Numbered from the stretch's first letter, positions 26,129-35,386 are shown. The stretch: DNA of 64,000 nt from JAKPUX01 sp035353815 (GCA_035353815.1 DAOQAG010000009.1:1-64000); one strand, 5' to 3'. Translations and numbers: made by a program. Notes: a model not told the origin generated them from the letters alone.

Positions 26129-28531
26129 ATGCATCGAGTTTTGAGCTTGCTCCTTGCCGCCGTTGGCATCGCCGGCAGCACCGGAGCGGCGTACAGCCAG
26201 CGCTCCGGCCAACCTGTCGGATATGTCAATCCCTTTATTTGCACCCAGGGGGATCATGGGCAGTGGCTCCCGGCCGCCAATGTTCCCTTCGGGCTGATCG
26301 AGTTGTGCCCCGATACCTGGCCCGGCAGCCTGAGTGCTGACGGAGATTATGCCCATTCCGGATATGATTATGCCGATCGCCATGTACGGGGCTTTAGCCA
26401 TTTTCATAAGGGCAGTTCAGGCGGCACGCGCCGCACCGATCGTGCCGGTCTGCTCTCCCTTCTCCCGTTTTGCACCCTGCCATCGGACACCTTTCTCAGC
26501 AATCCGGTCGTCGAGATCGATAAAAAGTCCGAGAAGGCACGGCCCGGCTATTATGCCGTCCGCCTCAGCCGCGACGGCATTGCGGTGGAGTTGACCGCGA
26601 CGGCGCATACAGCCAGCCATCGATATTACTATCCCCGCGGCCGCGCCGCCCGGCTGTTCCTGTTTGAAGGCAACCGGCTGCGTTCGCGCGGCCTGAGTTG
26701 CATTCTGCGCGATCCCTGCACCATCGAGGGCACGCAGCGTGTCTATAATGGCATCCACTTTGTGGTCAAGTTCAACCACCCGGTCCGCTCTGTGCAGGTA
26801 TGGAACGGCACAACTCTGGCCGGAGAGCGGCGGCCACCGGAGAGCCCCAGGAGCCGGGTCGTGCCGGCGGCGGCCGGGAGCGAGCTCCTGCCGGAATCAG
26901 CCGAGCTCGAGCTCCTGCCGGCAACCGCCGGGAGTGAGCCCCTGCCGCAAATCGCCGGGAGCGAGCTCCTGCCGGAAAGCGCCGGTGGCGGACTGGTGCT
27001 CGACTTTGGCGATCTGGCCGGCCAGGCGGTGGAGATCCGCGTCGGAGTATCGCTGACCGGCATCGCAGCGGCGCGGCGCAACCTCGCCGCGGAAAATCCC
27101 GACTTTGACTTTGCGGACCGGCAAAAGGAGGCCCTGCAAGAGTGGAACCGCCGGCTCGAAGCCATCGAGGTCGAGGGCGACGCGGAATATAAAACCATTT
27201 TTTATACCGCGCTTTATCACACCTGTTTTCTGCCGGTCACGACCACCGATATTGCCGGCACCTATCCAGGCCTCGACGAAAGGATCCATACCGCCACCGG
27301 CTACATCCATTTTGATGACTATGCTTTCTGGGACGCCTTCCGCACCGTGTATCCTCTGTACAGCCTCTATCTGCCGGAAGTCTATCGCGATATCGTCTGC
27401 TCGCTGCGCGACCTCTATGAGCAAGGCGACTGGGAGCGCCCGGATGGCGCACATGCGCCGCACGGCCCGGGATCGGGGTTCTCGCTCACCGGCAAAAACG
27501 GTTTTCTCGCCTATGACAACTGCCGTAACGAGCATATGCTGATGGTTATGACCGACGCCTGGTTCAAGGGGCTCTGCGATCTCGACCTGGCGCAACTCTA
27601 TCCGCTTCTGAAGCGGGAGGCCTTGATGCAAGCGGGCCCGCACTACGACGCCATCGGCTACATTCCGGCGCGCCCGGACCAGACCGGTGAGTACGCCTGG
27701 GACAGCTGGTGCCTGGCGCGCCTGGCGCAGGCCGCCGGTCTGGAGGGTGACCAGGTCTATTTCGCCCGCCGCGCCGGATGGTGGCGCAACACCTGGGACC
27801 CTGCGCTGCGCTTTTTCCGGGCGCGCGCCGCGGATGGCACCTGGCTCGATTTCCCCGAGGATCCCACCGTGAACCGCGAAAAATACACCTATGAGGGCAC
27901 CAAGTGGCAGTGGCGCTGGAATGTCCTGCATGACCTTCCCGGATTGATCGAAGCCTTCGGCGGGCGCGAGGAATTCATCAAGGAACTGAGCTGCTTCTTC
28001 GACCAGGATCTCTATACCGCCGGCAATCAGATCGATCTGCAGGCCCCCTATCTCTTCAACGCCGCCGGCGCGGCCTGGCTGACCCAGAAATGGACGCACC
28101 GGATTCTTGCCGAGCCCATGGTTCAGCGCTACGGCACCCACAATGCCTTCGCCCAGCCAGTCAACGACCGCATCTACAAGGCGACACCCGACGGATTCCT
28201 GGAGGAGATGGATGACGACTATGGCTGCATGTCGGCTTGGTACGCCCTGGGCGCGATGGGGCTCTATCAGCTGTGCCCCGGCGATCCGGTGTATCAGCTT
28301 TCCACCCCGTTATTCCCGGCCGTGACGATCCACCTCAACCGGAGCATCTATCCCGGCAAGAGGTTCAGGATTATCGCGAGAAACCTGAGCAAAGAGAATA
28401 TCTTTATCCAGTCGGCGACACTGGACGGAAAGCCGATCCAGCGTTCCTGGATATCGCATGATGAAATCACCCGCGGCGGCACCCTGATCTATACGATGGG
28501 GCCCGCGCCAAACTGCAGCTGGGGGGAGTAA
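26129..28531 (+). CDS. GH92 family enzyme with atypical active site and internal minisatellite
   Basis: 800 aa with a signal peptide (VLSLLLAAVGIAGSTGAAYS). It has the GH92 layout: N-terminal beta-sandwich (VNPFICTQGDHGQW start), then an (alpha/alpha)6 barrel with EEMDDDYGCMSAWYALGAMG near the C-terminus (Asp695-Asp697, acidic base cluster). Where other GH92 proteins have GNEP, this one has GNQIDLQAPYLFN, so the general-acid Glu is replaced by Gln634 and the following Pro by Ile. A four-unit 9-aa repeat (residues 249-284) interrupts the N-terminal domain. It may be inactive, or act on a substrate with a good leaving group. AAGGAG lies 12 nt upstream, a long spacing. The esterase gene follows directly. 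Confidence 0.85.
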   Translation: MHRVLSLLLAAVGIAGSTGAAYSQRSGQPVGYVNPFICTQGDHGQWLPAANVPFGLIELCPDTWPGSLSADGDYAHSGYDYADRHVRGFSHFHKGSSGGTRRTDRAGLLSLLPFCTLPSDTFLSNPVVEIDKKSEKARPGYYAVRLSRDGIAVELTATAHTASHRYYYPRGRAARLFLFEGNRLRSRGLSCILRDPCTIEGTQRVYNGIHFVVKFNHPVRSVQVWNGTTLAGERRPPESPRSRVVPAAAGSELLPESAELELLPATAGSEPLPQIAGSELLPESAGGGLVLDFGDLAGQAVEIRVGVSLTGIAAARRNLAAENPDFDFADRQKEALQEWNRRLEAIEVEGDAEYKTIFYTALYHTCFLPVTTTDIAGTYPGLDERIHTATGYIHFDDYAFWDAFRTVYPLYSLYLPEVYRDIVCSLRDLYEQGDWERPDGAHAPHGPGSGFSLTGKNGFLAYDNCRNEHMLMVMTDAWFKGLCDLDLAQLYPLLKREALMQAGPHYDAIGYIPARPDQTGEYAWDSWCLARLAQAAGLEGDQVYFARRAGWWRNTWDPALRFFRARAADGTWLDFPEDPTVNREKYTYEGTKWQWRWNVLHDLPGLIEAFGGREEFIKELSCFFDQDLYTAGNQIDLQAPYLFNAAGAAWLTQKWTHRILAEPMVQRYGTHNAFAQPVNDRIYKATPDGFLEEMDDDYGCMSAWYALGAMGLYQLCPGDPVYQLSTPLFPAVTIHLNRSIYPGKRFRIIARNLSKENIFIQSATLDGKPIQRSWISHDEITRGGTLIYTMGPAPNCSWGE
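26873..26980 (+). repeat. 27-bp in-frame minisatellite inside a GH92 gene
   Basis: Four 27-bp units at 26873, 26900, 26927 and 26954 encode AGSELLPES, AELELLPAT, AGSEPLPQI and AGSELLPES. They sit between two strands of the N-terminal beta-sandwich, where the other GH92 proteins here have no such stretch. Being a multiple of three, the expansion keeps the frame. Confidence 0.92.
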
Positions 28532-30262
28532 ATGGAAAGGAAGCCCATGTCCACAACATTGCATGACCGTCATCCCGCCCCCCGGAACCGTATCCGCCGG
28601 GCCACCCTGGCTGCCGCCCTGGTTCTCCCGGCCCTGCTCACTGCGGGAGCAAACGCTGCCTGCCCCCCCCAGGAGGCGCAAGCCCATCTTCAAGTCACCC
28701 TCTCGCCCGCCATCGCCACCGCGCCCGTCACCGGCAGACTCTTTCTCTTCGTCGTGCAGAGCGCGGACGTCGAACCCCGGCTGCAGAGACGACCCGGCCC
28801 GGCCCTCTTCGGTACCGATGTCGACCGGCTGGCTCCCGGCACAGCGGCTGTGATCGACACGGCCACGCCTGGGTATCCCGTCCAAAGCCTGGCTGCCTTT
28901 CCGGCAGGCGACTATGTGATTCAGGCGCTGCTAAACGTCTATACGGAATTCCACCGCACAGATGGACACGTTATCTGGGCGCATATGGATCAGTGGGAAG
29001 GACAACGTTTCACGGTCTCTCCCGGCAACCTGTATAGCGCCCCGCTTAAAATTCACTGGGATCCTGCGGCGGGCCTGGACTGCCGGCTGACGCTCGACCG
29101 GGTCATCCCCCCCATCCCCCTGCCCGAGGATACACCGTGGGTCAAACACATCAAGATCAAAAGCGAACTGCTCAGCCGCTTCTGGGGCCATCCCTTCTAT
29201 CTTGGTGCAACGGTGCTGCTGCCCAAAGGCTATGTGGATCATCCCGATCTCTTTTATCCGGTCGAATATGAGCAGACCCACTTTTCCCTGGATCCCGCCC
29301 ACGGTTTTGATACCGAGCCGCGGCCTGAAACGGAGGCCGAACGCGCGCGCCGGCTCAGGAACTCGGATGAAACCGGGTACGAGTTCTACCAGCAGTGGAT
29401 TGCGGAGGATTTCCCGCGCATGATCTGCGTGGTCCTGCAGCATCCGACGCCGTATTATGACGACTCGTATGCCGTCAATTCGGCGAACAACGGCCCCTTT
29501 GGCGACGCCATCATGACCGAACTCATTCCCGCCGTTGAAAGCCGCTTCCGGATCATCCGCGAGCCCTGGGCCCGGGTGCTGTCGGGCGGCTCGACCGGCG
29601 GCTGGGAAGCCCTCGCCCTGCAGGTTTATCATCCCGATTTCTTCGGAGGGGCCTGGGTCTTCTTTCCCGATCCCGTCGATTTCCGCCGCTATGGCATCCT
29701 CAATATCTATGAGGACGAAAACGCCTTCACGCTCAGGGATGGCCCGTACCGGACCCTGGAACGGCCGATGAGCCGGACCAATGACGGGCAGACGACCAGC
29801 ACCTTCCGTGAGCAGAGCTGCTACGAGAGCGTCCTCGGCAGCCGGGCCCGCTCCGGCGAGCAGCTGGCGATCTGGGAAGCAGTCTATGGACCGGTCGCTG
29901 CGGATGGCTATCCCCAGCCGCTCTGGGACCCCCGAACCGGCCGGATCGACCATGCGGTGGCCGAGTATATGCGAGAGCATGGCTATGATCTGCGCTACTT
30001 TCTGGAAGAGCACTGGGCTGAACTGGGACCCAAGCTCAAGGGCAAGCTCCATATCTTCTGCGGCGATATGGACAACCTCTACCTCAACCTTGGCGTCTAT
30101 CTCTTGCAGGATTTTCTCGAAAAGAGCGATCACCCTCCCTACGCGGGCTCTTTTCAGTACGGCCGGCCGCTGAAGGGGCATGGCTGGCGCCCGATGAACA
30201 ATTACCAGCTGGTCCGCACGATGGGCGACTCGATCCTCCACCATCGCCCCGCCGGACACTAG
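28532..30262 (+). CDS. secreted esterase of the enterochelin-esterase/Esterase D type
   Basis: 576 aa. The signal peptide follows a basic stretch (RNRIRRATLAAALVLPALLTAGANA). The alpha/beta-hydrolase part has the nucleophile elbow GGSTGGWEAL with Ser354 and upstream MICVVLQHPTPYYDDSYAVNS. This fold covers feruloyl/acetyl esterases that strip ester groups from polysaccharides, and siderophore esterases. Two starts are possible: the ATG at 28532, directly after the GH92 stop (TAAATG), and the ATG at 28547 with GGAAG just upstream; both keep the signal peptide. Co-transcribed with the GH92. Substrate not determined. Confidence 0.75.
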   Translation: MERKPMSTTLHDRHPAPRNRIRRATLAAALVLPALLTAGANAACPPQEAQAHLQVTLSPAIATAPVTGRLFLFVVQSADVEPRLQRRPGPALFGTDVDRLAPGTAAVIDTATPGYPVQSLAAFPAGDYVIQALLNVYTEFHRTDGHVIWAHMDQWEGQRFTVSPGNLYSAPLKIHWDPAAGLDCRLTLDRVIPPIPLPEDTPWVKHIKIKSELLSRFWGHPFYLGATVLLPKGYVDHPDLFYPVEYEQTHFSLDPAHGFDTEPRPETEAERARRLRNSDETGYEFYQQWIAEDFPRMICVVLQHPTPYYDDSYAVNSANNGPFGDAIMTELIPAVESRFRIIREPWARVLSGGSTGGWEALALQVYHPDFFGGAWVFFPDPVDFRRYGILNIYEDENAFTLRDGPYRTLERPMSRTNDGQTTSTFREQSCYESVLGSRARSGEQLAIWEAVYGPVAADGYPQPLWDPRTGRIDHAVAEYMREHGYDLRYFLEEHWAELGPKLKGKLHIFCGDMDNLYLNLGVYLLQDFLEKSDHPPYAGSFQYGRPLKGHGWRPMNNYQLVRTMGDSILHHRPAGH

Positions 30263-30281
30263 CCCGCCGCGAAACCATAAG

Positions 30282-30317
30282 AAAAAGGTGAAGATCAAGG
30301 ATCTTCACCTTTTTTTT
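30282..30317. terminator. bidirectional rho-independent terminator
   Basis: A perfect 15-bp stem (30282-30296 with 30300-30314) around the loop AAG, with an A run on one side and a T run through 30317 on the other. It lies between the converging esterase and T9SS-cargo genes and can stop transcription from both sides. Confidence 0.95.
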
Positions 30318-30337
30318 GACTACGCTTGATTCAGGAC

Positions 30338-31930
30338 TTAGCGGATATAGGTCATCTTGCGGATCGCCTTCTGGCTGCCGATCTGCAGGCTGTAGTAATA
30401 GACGCCGCCCGCCACCAGGGCACCGGTGTCATCAGAGCCGTCCCAGATGCGGGTATAGGCCCCGGCCGCCTGCTTCTGATCCACCAGGGTGCGCACTTTC
30501 TGGCCGAGCAGGTTGTAAATCGCCAGATGCACCTGCTGCGCCGACTGCGTCGTGTAGCTGATGCTCGTGCTGGGATTGAAGGGATTGGGATAATTCTGCT
30601 CCAGGGTGAACACCGCCGGAGCGATCGTCTGCGCTTTATTGGCGACACCGGTCTTCACCCAGGCCTCCCAGGCCGTCTTGCGGGCAGGGAACCAGTTCAG
30701 GTCGCCGAGCGGAAATCCGCCCTCAGCCGCGGTGTAGGAGGCCTTGGTGGTCGGATAGGAGAAATCATAGGGCGGATTGGAGTAATCGAAACCCACCTCA
30801 TTGGCGCTGCCGCCCGAGCCGGGGACCGAATGGACCTTGGTGCTCATTTCAATGGACTTGCAGACCGGGGCTTTGGTGAAACCGGGATCCTCGCTGATCC
30901 AGGTGAGCGTATCGGCGCCAATAACCCTGGCGGAGAGGAAATCCAGGTTGACATAGCGATGCACGGTGTCCGCGTAGACGGTATAAACCGCGGGGTCGAG
31001 CCAGAAATTGTTGTTGACGGTCTTGATCTTTTGCGTCAGATTCAGCTTGGTCACGAAGGTATCCTGGACCAGCGGGCACAATTCGATCCGGCTCCATTCG
31101 TCGCGGTCTTCGAGAATCGACAGCCAGGCCGGATTCGAGTATTCCTTGATCCAGTAGCTGTCGTAGCCGATAAAGCCGGTCTGGATGACGAGGCTGTTGG
31201 TCATGGTGATGTCCGGGGATTCGCAGATGCGCAACGGGCAGGTCATGACATTGTAGATGGTGAGATGGTCCGCCTTGAAATAGCGCTCTTGCCCGCCAAA
31301 GCGGTTAAAGACCGTGTGGAAGAGGTTGTAGAAGGTCGAGTTGACGATCACGATCGAATCCGCAAAGGTCGAGCGTCCATCGATGAAGCGGCCGGTCTTG
31401 TTGCTCGTGCCGGAATTGTGATCGATGACGTCCGAGGCGAAGATGCTGCAGAAATTCTGGTTCATGAGGATCACGCGGGAGCTGATGCTGTCGAATTCGC
31501 AGTTCTTCACGGTAATCTTGACGCCCTGGGTGCCGGTCTCGATCAGGGTGCCGGCGCGGCTGCCGGCCGAGGTAACGCCGGAAAAGCTGATGCCATCCAG
31601 GGTCAGTTTTTTAAAGGGCTTGTAGGGGGTGGCAAAGGAGCCGGATTCATCCACGAGAATCTTGACAAAGGGGCGGTCGAGAGTGGCATCGCCGGTCGCT
31701 TTGAGCGTCAGATTAAAATTGGCGGCAATTTGACCGAGGGTGAAATAGACCGCGCCGCGCTGCAAGCCATACTCGGTATATTTGCGCGCGCCGGTAGCGG
31801 TGGTATCGCCTTTGATCGTCGAGACCAGCTCGGTCAGGGCCGGCAGTTCGCGGTACTGCGCCGGCGCGATGGACGCAAAGGCCAGCAGAAACATAATAAG
31901 GGCTAGAGAGATGGTACAAACTTTCTTCAT
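30338..31930 (-). CDS. secreted beta-helix-like protein with T9SS C-terminal sorting domain
   Basis: 530 aa. Signal peptide MKKVCTISLALIMFLLAFASIAPA. The body (about 30-400) has parallel beta-helix-like repeats (VKITVKNCEFDSISS; SIVIVNSTFYNLF; ITMTNSLVIQTGF), as in polysaccharide-associated surface proteins. Residues about 441-530 form a type A sorting domain: LEQNYPNPFNPSTSI, IYNLLGQKVRTLVD, a WDG.D..G....GVYYY hairpin and an RKMTYIR end. Such proteins cross the outer membrane by T9SS. AAGGAG lies 6 nt before the ATG. Downstream of the TonB receptor on the same strand, so it may serve as a surface glycan-binding or -cutting partner. No catalytic residues recognised. Confidence 0.8.
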   Translation of the reverse strand: MKKVCTISLALIMFLLAFASIAPAQYRELPALTELVSTIKGDTTATGARKYTEYGLQRGAVYFTLGQIAANFNLTLKATGDATLDRPFVKILVDESGSFATPYKPFKKLTLDGISFSGVTSAGSRAGTLIETGTQGVKITVKNCEFDSISSRVILMNQNFCSIFASDVIDHNSGTSNKTGRFIDGRSTFADSIVIVNSTFYNLFHTVFNRFGGQERYFKADHLTIYNVMTCPLRICESPDITMTNSLVIQTGFIGYDSYWIKEYSNPAWLSILEDRDEWSRIELCPLVQDTFVTKLNLTQKIKTVNNNFWLDPAVYTVYADTVHRYVNLDFLSARVIGADTLTWISEDPGFTKAPVCKSIEMSTKVHSVPGSGGSANEVGFDYSNPPYDFSYPTTKASYTAAEGGFPLGDLNWFPARKTAWEAWVKTGVANKAQTIAPAVFTLEQNYPNPFNPSTSISYTTQSAQQVHLAIYNLLGQKVRTLVDQKQAAGAYTRIWDGSDDTGALVAGGVYYYSLQIGSQKAIRKMTYIR

Positions 31931-32024
31931 GAAATACTCCTTCTCGTTTTGCCGGGTCCTTTTTGGCGAGGGCCAACGGCGAATTCCGGATGAATCCCCT
32001 GCTGTTGCCGCCTGAACTTCCCGT

Positions 32025-32090
32025 CTGACAGCGGTACAACCGCGGGCCGGGGCTGGGTCGTCCAGGCCGATGGGTGGCGGCTGCTGTCAG
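32025..32090 (-). other. long inverted repeat upstream of the T9SS cargo gene
   Basis: CTGACAGC (32025-32032) and GCTGTCAG (32083-32090) form a perfect 8-bp closing stem around a 50-nt GC-rich interior that could fold further (for example GGCC pairs). It lies in the leader about 95 nt from the start codon. No known riboswitch class is recognised. Confidence 0.4.
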
Positions 32091-32125
32091 GCCGTGCGAA
32101 CTCCTACCATGACTCGCGATTCCGT

Positions 32126-32146
32126 TCACTGCGCTACCCGCAGTGA
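32126..32146 (-). other. 8-bp hairpin in the receptor-cargo gap
   Basis: TCACTGCG (32126-32133) pairs perfectly with CGCAGTGA (32139-32146) around a 5-nt loop. Possible RNA stability or processing element. Confidence 0.45.
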
Positions 32147-32226
32147 CTCATGATCCTCACCTCCTTCAGCTTGATTCTGTCCATGATCTGGATTTGACGC
32201 CCCATCTGGTTTTCACACCGTCTGAT

Positions 32227-32248
32227 GCCGTCCGGGGTCAAGGACGGC
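32227..32248 (-). terminator. hairpin just after the TonB receptor gene
   Basis: GCCGTCC (32227-32233) and GGACGGC (32242-32248) form a 7-bp stem with an 8-nt loop, 7 bp after the receptor stop codon. No U run follows, so it may be a weak or partial terminator or a 3'-end stabiliser. Confidence 0.4.
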
Positions 32249-32255
32249 CGTCTGT

Positions 32256-35153
32256 CTAAAACTCGTACTGAAATCCCAGATCGATGGTCCGGCCGTAGCG
32301 TTCCCGCCGGGTGAAGTACTTTTTATAGGGAATGTAGGATTTTTCTTCCTGGTCGGTCAGATTATTGAGCTGAGCGATGCATTTCATGCCCTTGAAGAGG
32401 CGCTGCTGCATGACCAGATCCCAACGCACAAAGTCATCATTGATGCCGTCGTTTTCCCTGGCCTGCGCGACCGATTGCAGGGAATTGCCCTGGTAGGTCA
32501 TCGAAAGCCGGCCGGAGAATCCCTTTTTCTCGTAACCGAGGGTGAGATTGGCGATCTGATCCGCCTGACCGATCATTCGCCCGACCCGGGCGGTATCGAG
32601 TACAGTGGTCACGACATAGGGGGGGCGGGTGATATAGGAGGTCTTGAAAACCACATAGGGATAGCTGGTTTCCGAGTGGATCCGGGAGTAGTTGGCATAG
32701 AGGACAATGCCATCCAGCGGGCGCGGCAGGAACTTGAAATTGGTCTGCATTTCGAACTCGAATCCCTTGACGATGGATTCGTACGGCAAGTTTTCCGGGG
32801 TCGTCACCGTCCACCCTTTCAGATTGGAGAGATAGGGCGCGTAATACCCGGAGCGCTTCGGCGTGGTGCGGACATAGTCGATATTATCGACGGTTTTATA
32901 GAACCCGCCCATGCTGAATAGGCCAAAGGTATTATAGAAGGAGAGATAGGCATCATAGTTATCCGCCGTCGTCTCCTTGAGCTGGGAATTCCCGTACTGC
33001 AGGGTGAGGAGGTCCCACTGGATCAGCTCATAGGGAATCAGATTGTAGAAATCGGGCCGGGTCAGGGAGCGGGTCGAGGCGAGGCGGAGGTCAAACCAGG
33101 AAGCGGGTTTGATGCGCAGCTGGAACATCGGCAGCCAGTTGCCATAGGTCCGCGAACCGAGGGTATCGTTGAACGCCGGCGCAATGCGCTTGCCGCCTTC
33201 GGATTGCAGCGGACTGAGCATCTTGCTGGCATAATCGGTGTTGGTATACTCATAGCGCACGCCGGGCATGAAGATGAGCAGATCCTTCCACTTGAGTTCC
33301 GCCATGATATAGCCCGCGGTGATGGTTTCGCCGGCGTTATAGTCCTGCGCATCAATCTCCGGATGCGGCGTCTGATGATAGACGGTGTCGAAGGTGGTGG
33401 CGAACCAGTGGAGCTTGTCCAGGTCGATCACTTCATTGAAGGCATAATCCCCCTTGAGGAAATTCGCGTAGGCGCTTTGGGAAGGATCGATAAAATTGGC
33501 CAGGGCGATATCCCCCTTATGGTTGCGCGCCTCTGTGAACATGCCGGGATTGGCGAGGTTGACGGGTACGGGCACATACCAGCGGGAACCGCCCCACTGC
33601 GAGACGTCCTTGCTGCGCTTGGCCGAATGGATCTTGCCCCCGAACTTGATATCGGCGGAGAGGGCCTTGCCGAGCTGCAGGGGGTACTTGATATCCAGCT
33701 GACCGGTGGTGCTGTGGTCATCGGTCTGACGCTTCTCCTGCACCGTCCAGTTGAGCCAGGCCGCCACGGCATCATTCAGGGCGTAGCCGGGCACCCGCTG
33801 CGGATCGACGCTTTCGATCGGCATGGCGCTGGAAAAACCGCCGTCCTCCTCAAACTCGAATGCGACGTAATCGGGTACCTTCTCGGTCGTCTTGGAGTAG
33901 GAAGCACGCCAGTTCACCTCGGCTTTGCCAAAGGCGTGATTGCCCATCAAAGAATTGGTCCAGACGGTCACGGAAGGATCCTGCTCATTATAATTGCGGA
34001 AATGGATATGGTTGGCGACCTCATAATCGTGCGAGATCGTCTGGATATCGCGGTCGGTGCGCCCCCAGAGACTGCTCAGGATGAGATCATGGTTCTGGGC
34101 AATATGGTAATCCGCGGCCAGGTTCAGGCTGTAGCGGTCACGGGTCTCAAAATGATTGGTCAGGGCGATGGTGGAGGTGACATACTGCGGGAGATTGTTT
34201 TTCAGTCCGATCCAGCGATAGCTGCCGCTGAGGAGATTGGAGCCGCGGTCGGCGCGTTGCAGGCTGCCGGAGAGGACGACACCCAGGCGGGAAGTACCCT
34301 GCTCATCGCGCAAAAACCGGTTGCTGTAGGTGAGACTGCCTTTATAATTGCCATAATTATCGGCCAGCTGGTTATAGCCGCTGAAGAGGCGCGCCACCAT
34401 ATGGGCGCCTTCCGGGGCTTTCTTGGAGATAAAATTGATGCTGCCACCGATGGCGTCCCCATCCAGATCCGGACGCAGGGCTTTGTACACTTCGATTCCG
34501 GCGAGCACATCGGGGGAGATCATCGAGAGGTCGACGGAACGGTCGTCCGTCGAAGCAGGCAGCCGTTCGCCATTGACGGTTACCGCACTGAATCGCGGCG
34601 ACAGACCGCGCACGACGACCTTCTGCCCCTCCCCGGCATCGCGCTGAATGGCGATGCCCGGAAGACGCGAGAGCGACTCTGCAGCATTTTGGTCGGGCAT
34701 CTCCTGGATCTTGTCCTTGGAGACGACATTGACGATGGTGTTGGAACGGATCTGCTGGTTGATGGCAGCCACCTGCCCCTCCATCTGGGCGGTGACCGTT
34801 ACCGACTGCATCTTGATCGCCTCCAGCTCGAGCCTGACCTCGACCTGGGCCGTCTCGCCCGGCTTGATCTGCAGGGCCACTTCTTTCCCTTTATAGCCGA
34901 TATAGGTGATGCGCAGGGCCTGGGCGCCGTCCGGAGCGCGCAGGATGCGAAAGCGGCCCTCGAGATCGGTAACGGCACCGAGCGTGGTCCCTTTGATGAT
35001 GACATTGGCGCCGGGCAGGGGGTTGCCGCTGCTTTTATCCTTGACGATGCCGGTCAGGGTGGCATTTCCTGCGGAACCCAGGACGACCGGTGCGGCGCAG
35101 CAAAGGACCAGGATCAGAAGAATCAGAATTCGATAAAAGCCGGTTGATTTCAT
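32256..35153 (-). CDS. TonB-dependent receptor with carboxypeptidase-like N-terminal domain
   Basis: 965 aa from the ATG at 35153 (GGAGG 4 nt upstream; signal peptide FYRILILLILVLCCAAPVVLG). Residues about 28-110 are a CarboxypepD_reg-like domain (LTGIVKDKSSGNPLPGANVI). A plug follows (about 120-265: VVSKDKIQEMPDQNAAESL, RLPGIAIQRDAGEG, VRGLSPRFSAVTVNGERLP), then a 22-strand-type barrel ending TIDLGFQYEF. It imports a ligand, probably an oligosaccharide, across the outer membrane using TonB energy. Unlike SusC systems there is no SusD gene beside it. The plug resembles the MPD.NAAE.L.RLPG group of proteobacterial sugar receptors. Flanked by the T9SS cargo and the hybrid regulator. Confidence 0.92.
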   Translation of the reverse strand: MKSTGFYRILILLILVLCCAAPVVLGSAGNATLTGIVKDKSSGNPLPGANVIIKGTTLGAVTDLEGRFRILRAPDGAQALRITYIGYKGKEVALQIKPGETAQVEVRLELEAIKMQSVTVTAQMEGQVAAINQQIRSNTIVNVVSKDKIQEMPDQNAAESLSRLPGIAIQRDAGEGQKVVVRGLSPRFSAVTVNGERLPASTDDRSVDLSMISPDVLAGIEVYKALRPDLDGDAIGGSINFISKKAPEGAHMVARLFSGYNQLADNYGNYKGSLTYSNRFLRDEQGTSRLGVVLSGSLQRADRGSNLLSGSYRWIGLKNNLPQYVTSTIALTNHFETRDRYSLNLAADYHIAQNHDLILSSLWGRTDRDIQTISHDYEVANHIHFRNYNEQDPSVTVWTNSLMGNHAFGKAEVNWRASYSKTTEKVPDYVAFEFEEDGGFSSAMPIESVDPQRVPGYALNDAVAAWLNWTVQEKRQTDDHSTTGQLDIKYPLQLGKALSADIKFGGKIHSAKRSKDVSQWGGSRWYVPVPVNLANPGMFTEARNHKGDIALANFIDPSQSAYANFLKGDYAFNEVIDLDKLHWFATTFDTVYHQTPHPEIDAQDYNAGETITAGYIMAELKWKDLLIFMPGVRYEYTNTDYASKMLSPLQSEGGKRIAPAFNDTLGSRTYGNWLPMFQLRIKPASWFDLRLASTRSLTRPDFYNLIPYELIQWDLLTLQYGNSQLKETTADNYDAYLSFYNTFGLFSMGGFYKTVDNIDYVRTTPKRSGYYAPYLSNLKGWTVTTPENLPYESIVKGFEFEMQTNFKFLPRPLDGIVLYANYSRIHSETSYPYVVFKTSYITRPPYVVTTVLDTARVGRMIGQADQIANLTLGYEKKGFSGRLSMTYQGNSLQSVAQARENDGINDDFVRWDLVMQQRLFKGMKCIAQLNNLTDQEEKSYIPYKKYFTRRERYGRTIDLGFQYEF

Positions 35154-35314
35154 CGACGCCTCCAACGGGGGTAAAAGGAGTGAACCCGAGTGCATTATTT
35201 CAGTTCCCCTTTTTTTCGCATGCATGTTACAATTTCCTCCCCTTCTTTGCATGTTCGAGCGTTCAAATCTTCGGTCTGCAGGTAAAAAATCGAGCACAAA
35301 CCGGCCGGGTCTTC

Positions 35315-35338
35315 GGGCCTGTCGCGAAAAACAGGCCC
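35315..35338 (-). terminator. hairpin after the hybrid regulator gene
   Basis: GGGCCTGT (35315-35322) pairs with ACAGGCCC (35331-35338), and the stem can extend through GTCTT/AAGAC outside it. It lies 49 bp after the regulator stop and would separate the rhamnose-regulator operon from the receptor gene. The loop contains the T run on the minus strand, so it is not a classical terminator. Confidence 0.5.
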
Positions 35339-35386
35339 AAAGACAAACCGCCCGGCTGCAGGGAACCCTCCCTCTCCAGGAGCGGT

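Larger units (their letters stand above)
31931..32255 (-). other. 325-bp gap between TonB receptor and T9SS cargo genes
   Basis: No open reading frame with coding character. On the minus strand it holds three inverted repeats in a row (32248-32227, 32146-32126, 32090-32025), then the ribosome site of the T9SS gene. No U-tract terminator and no clear promoter were seen. The hairpins may set different amounts of the two products from one transcript. Confidence 0.5.
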
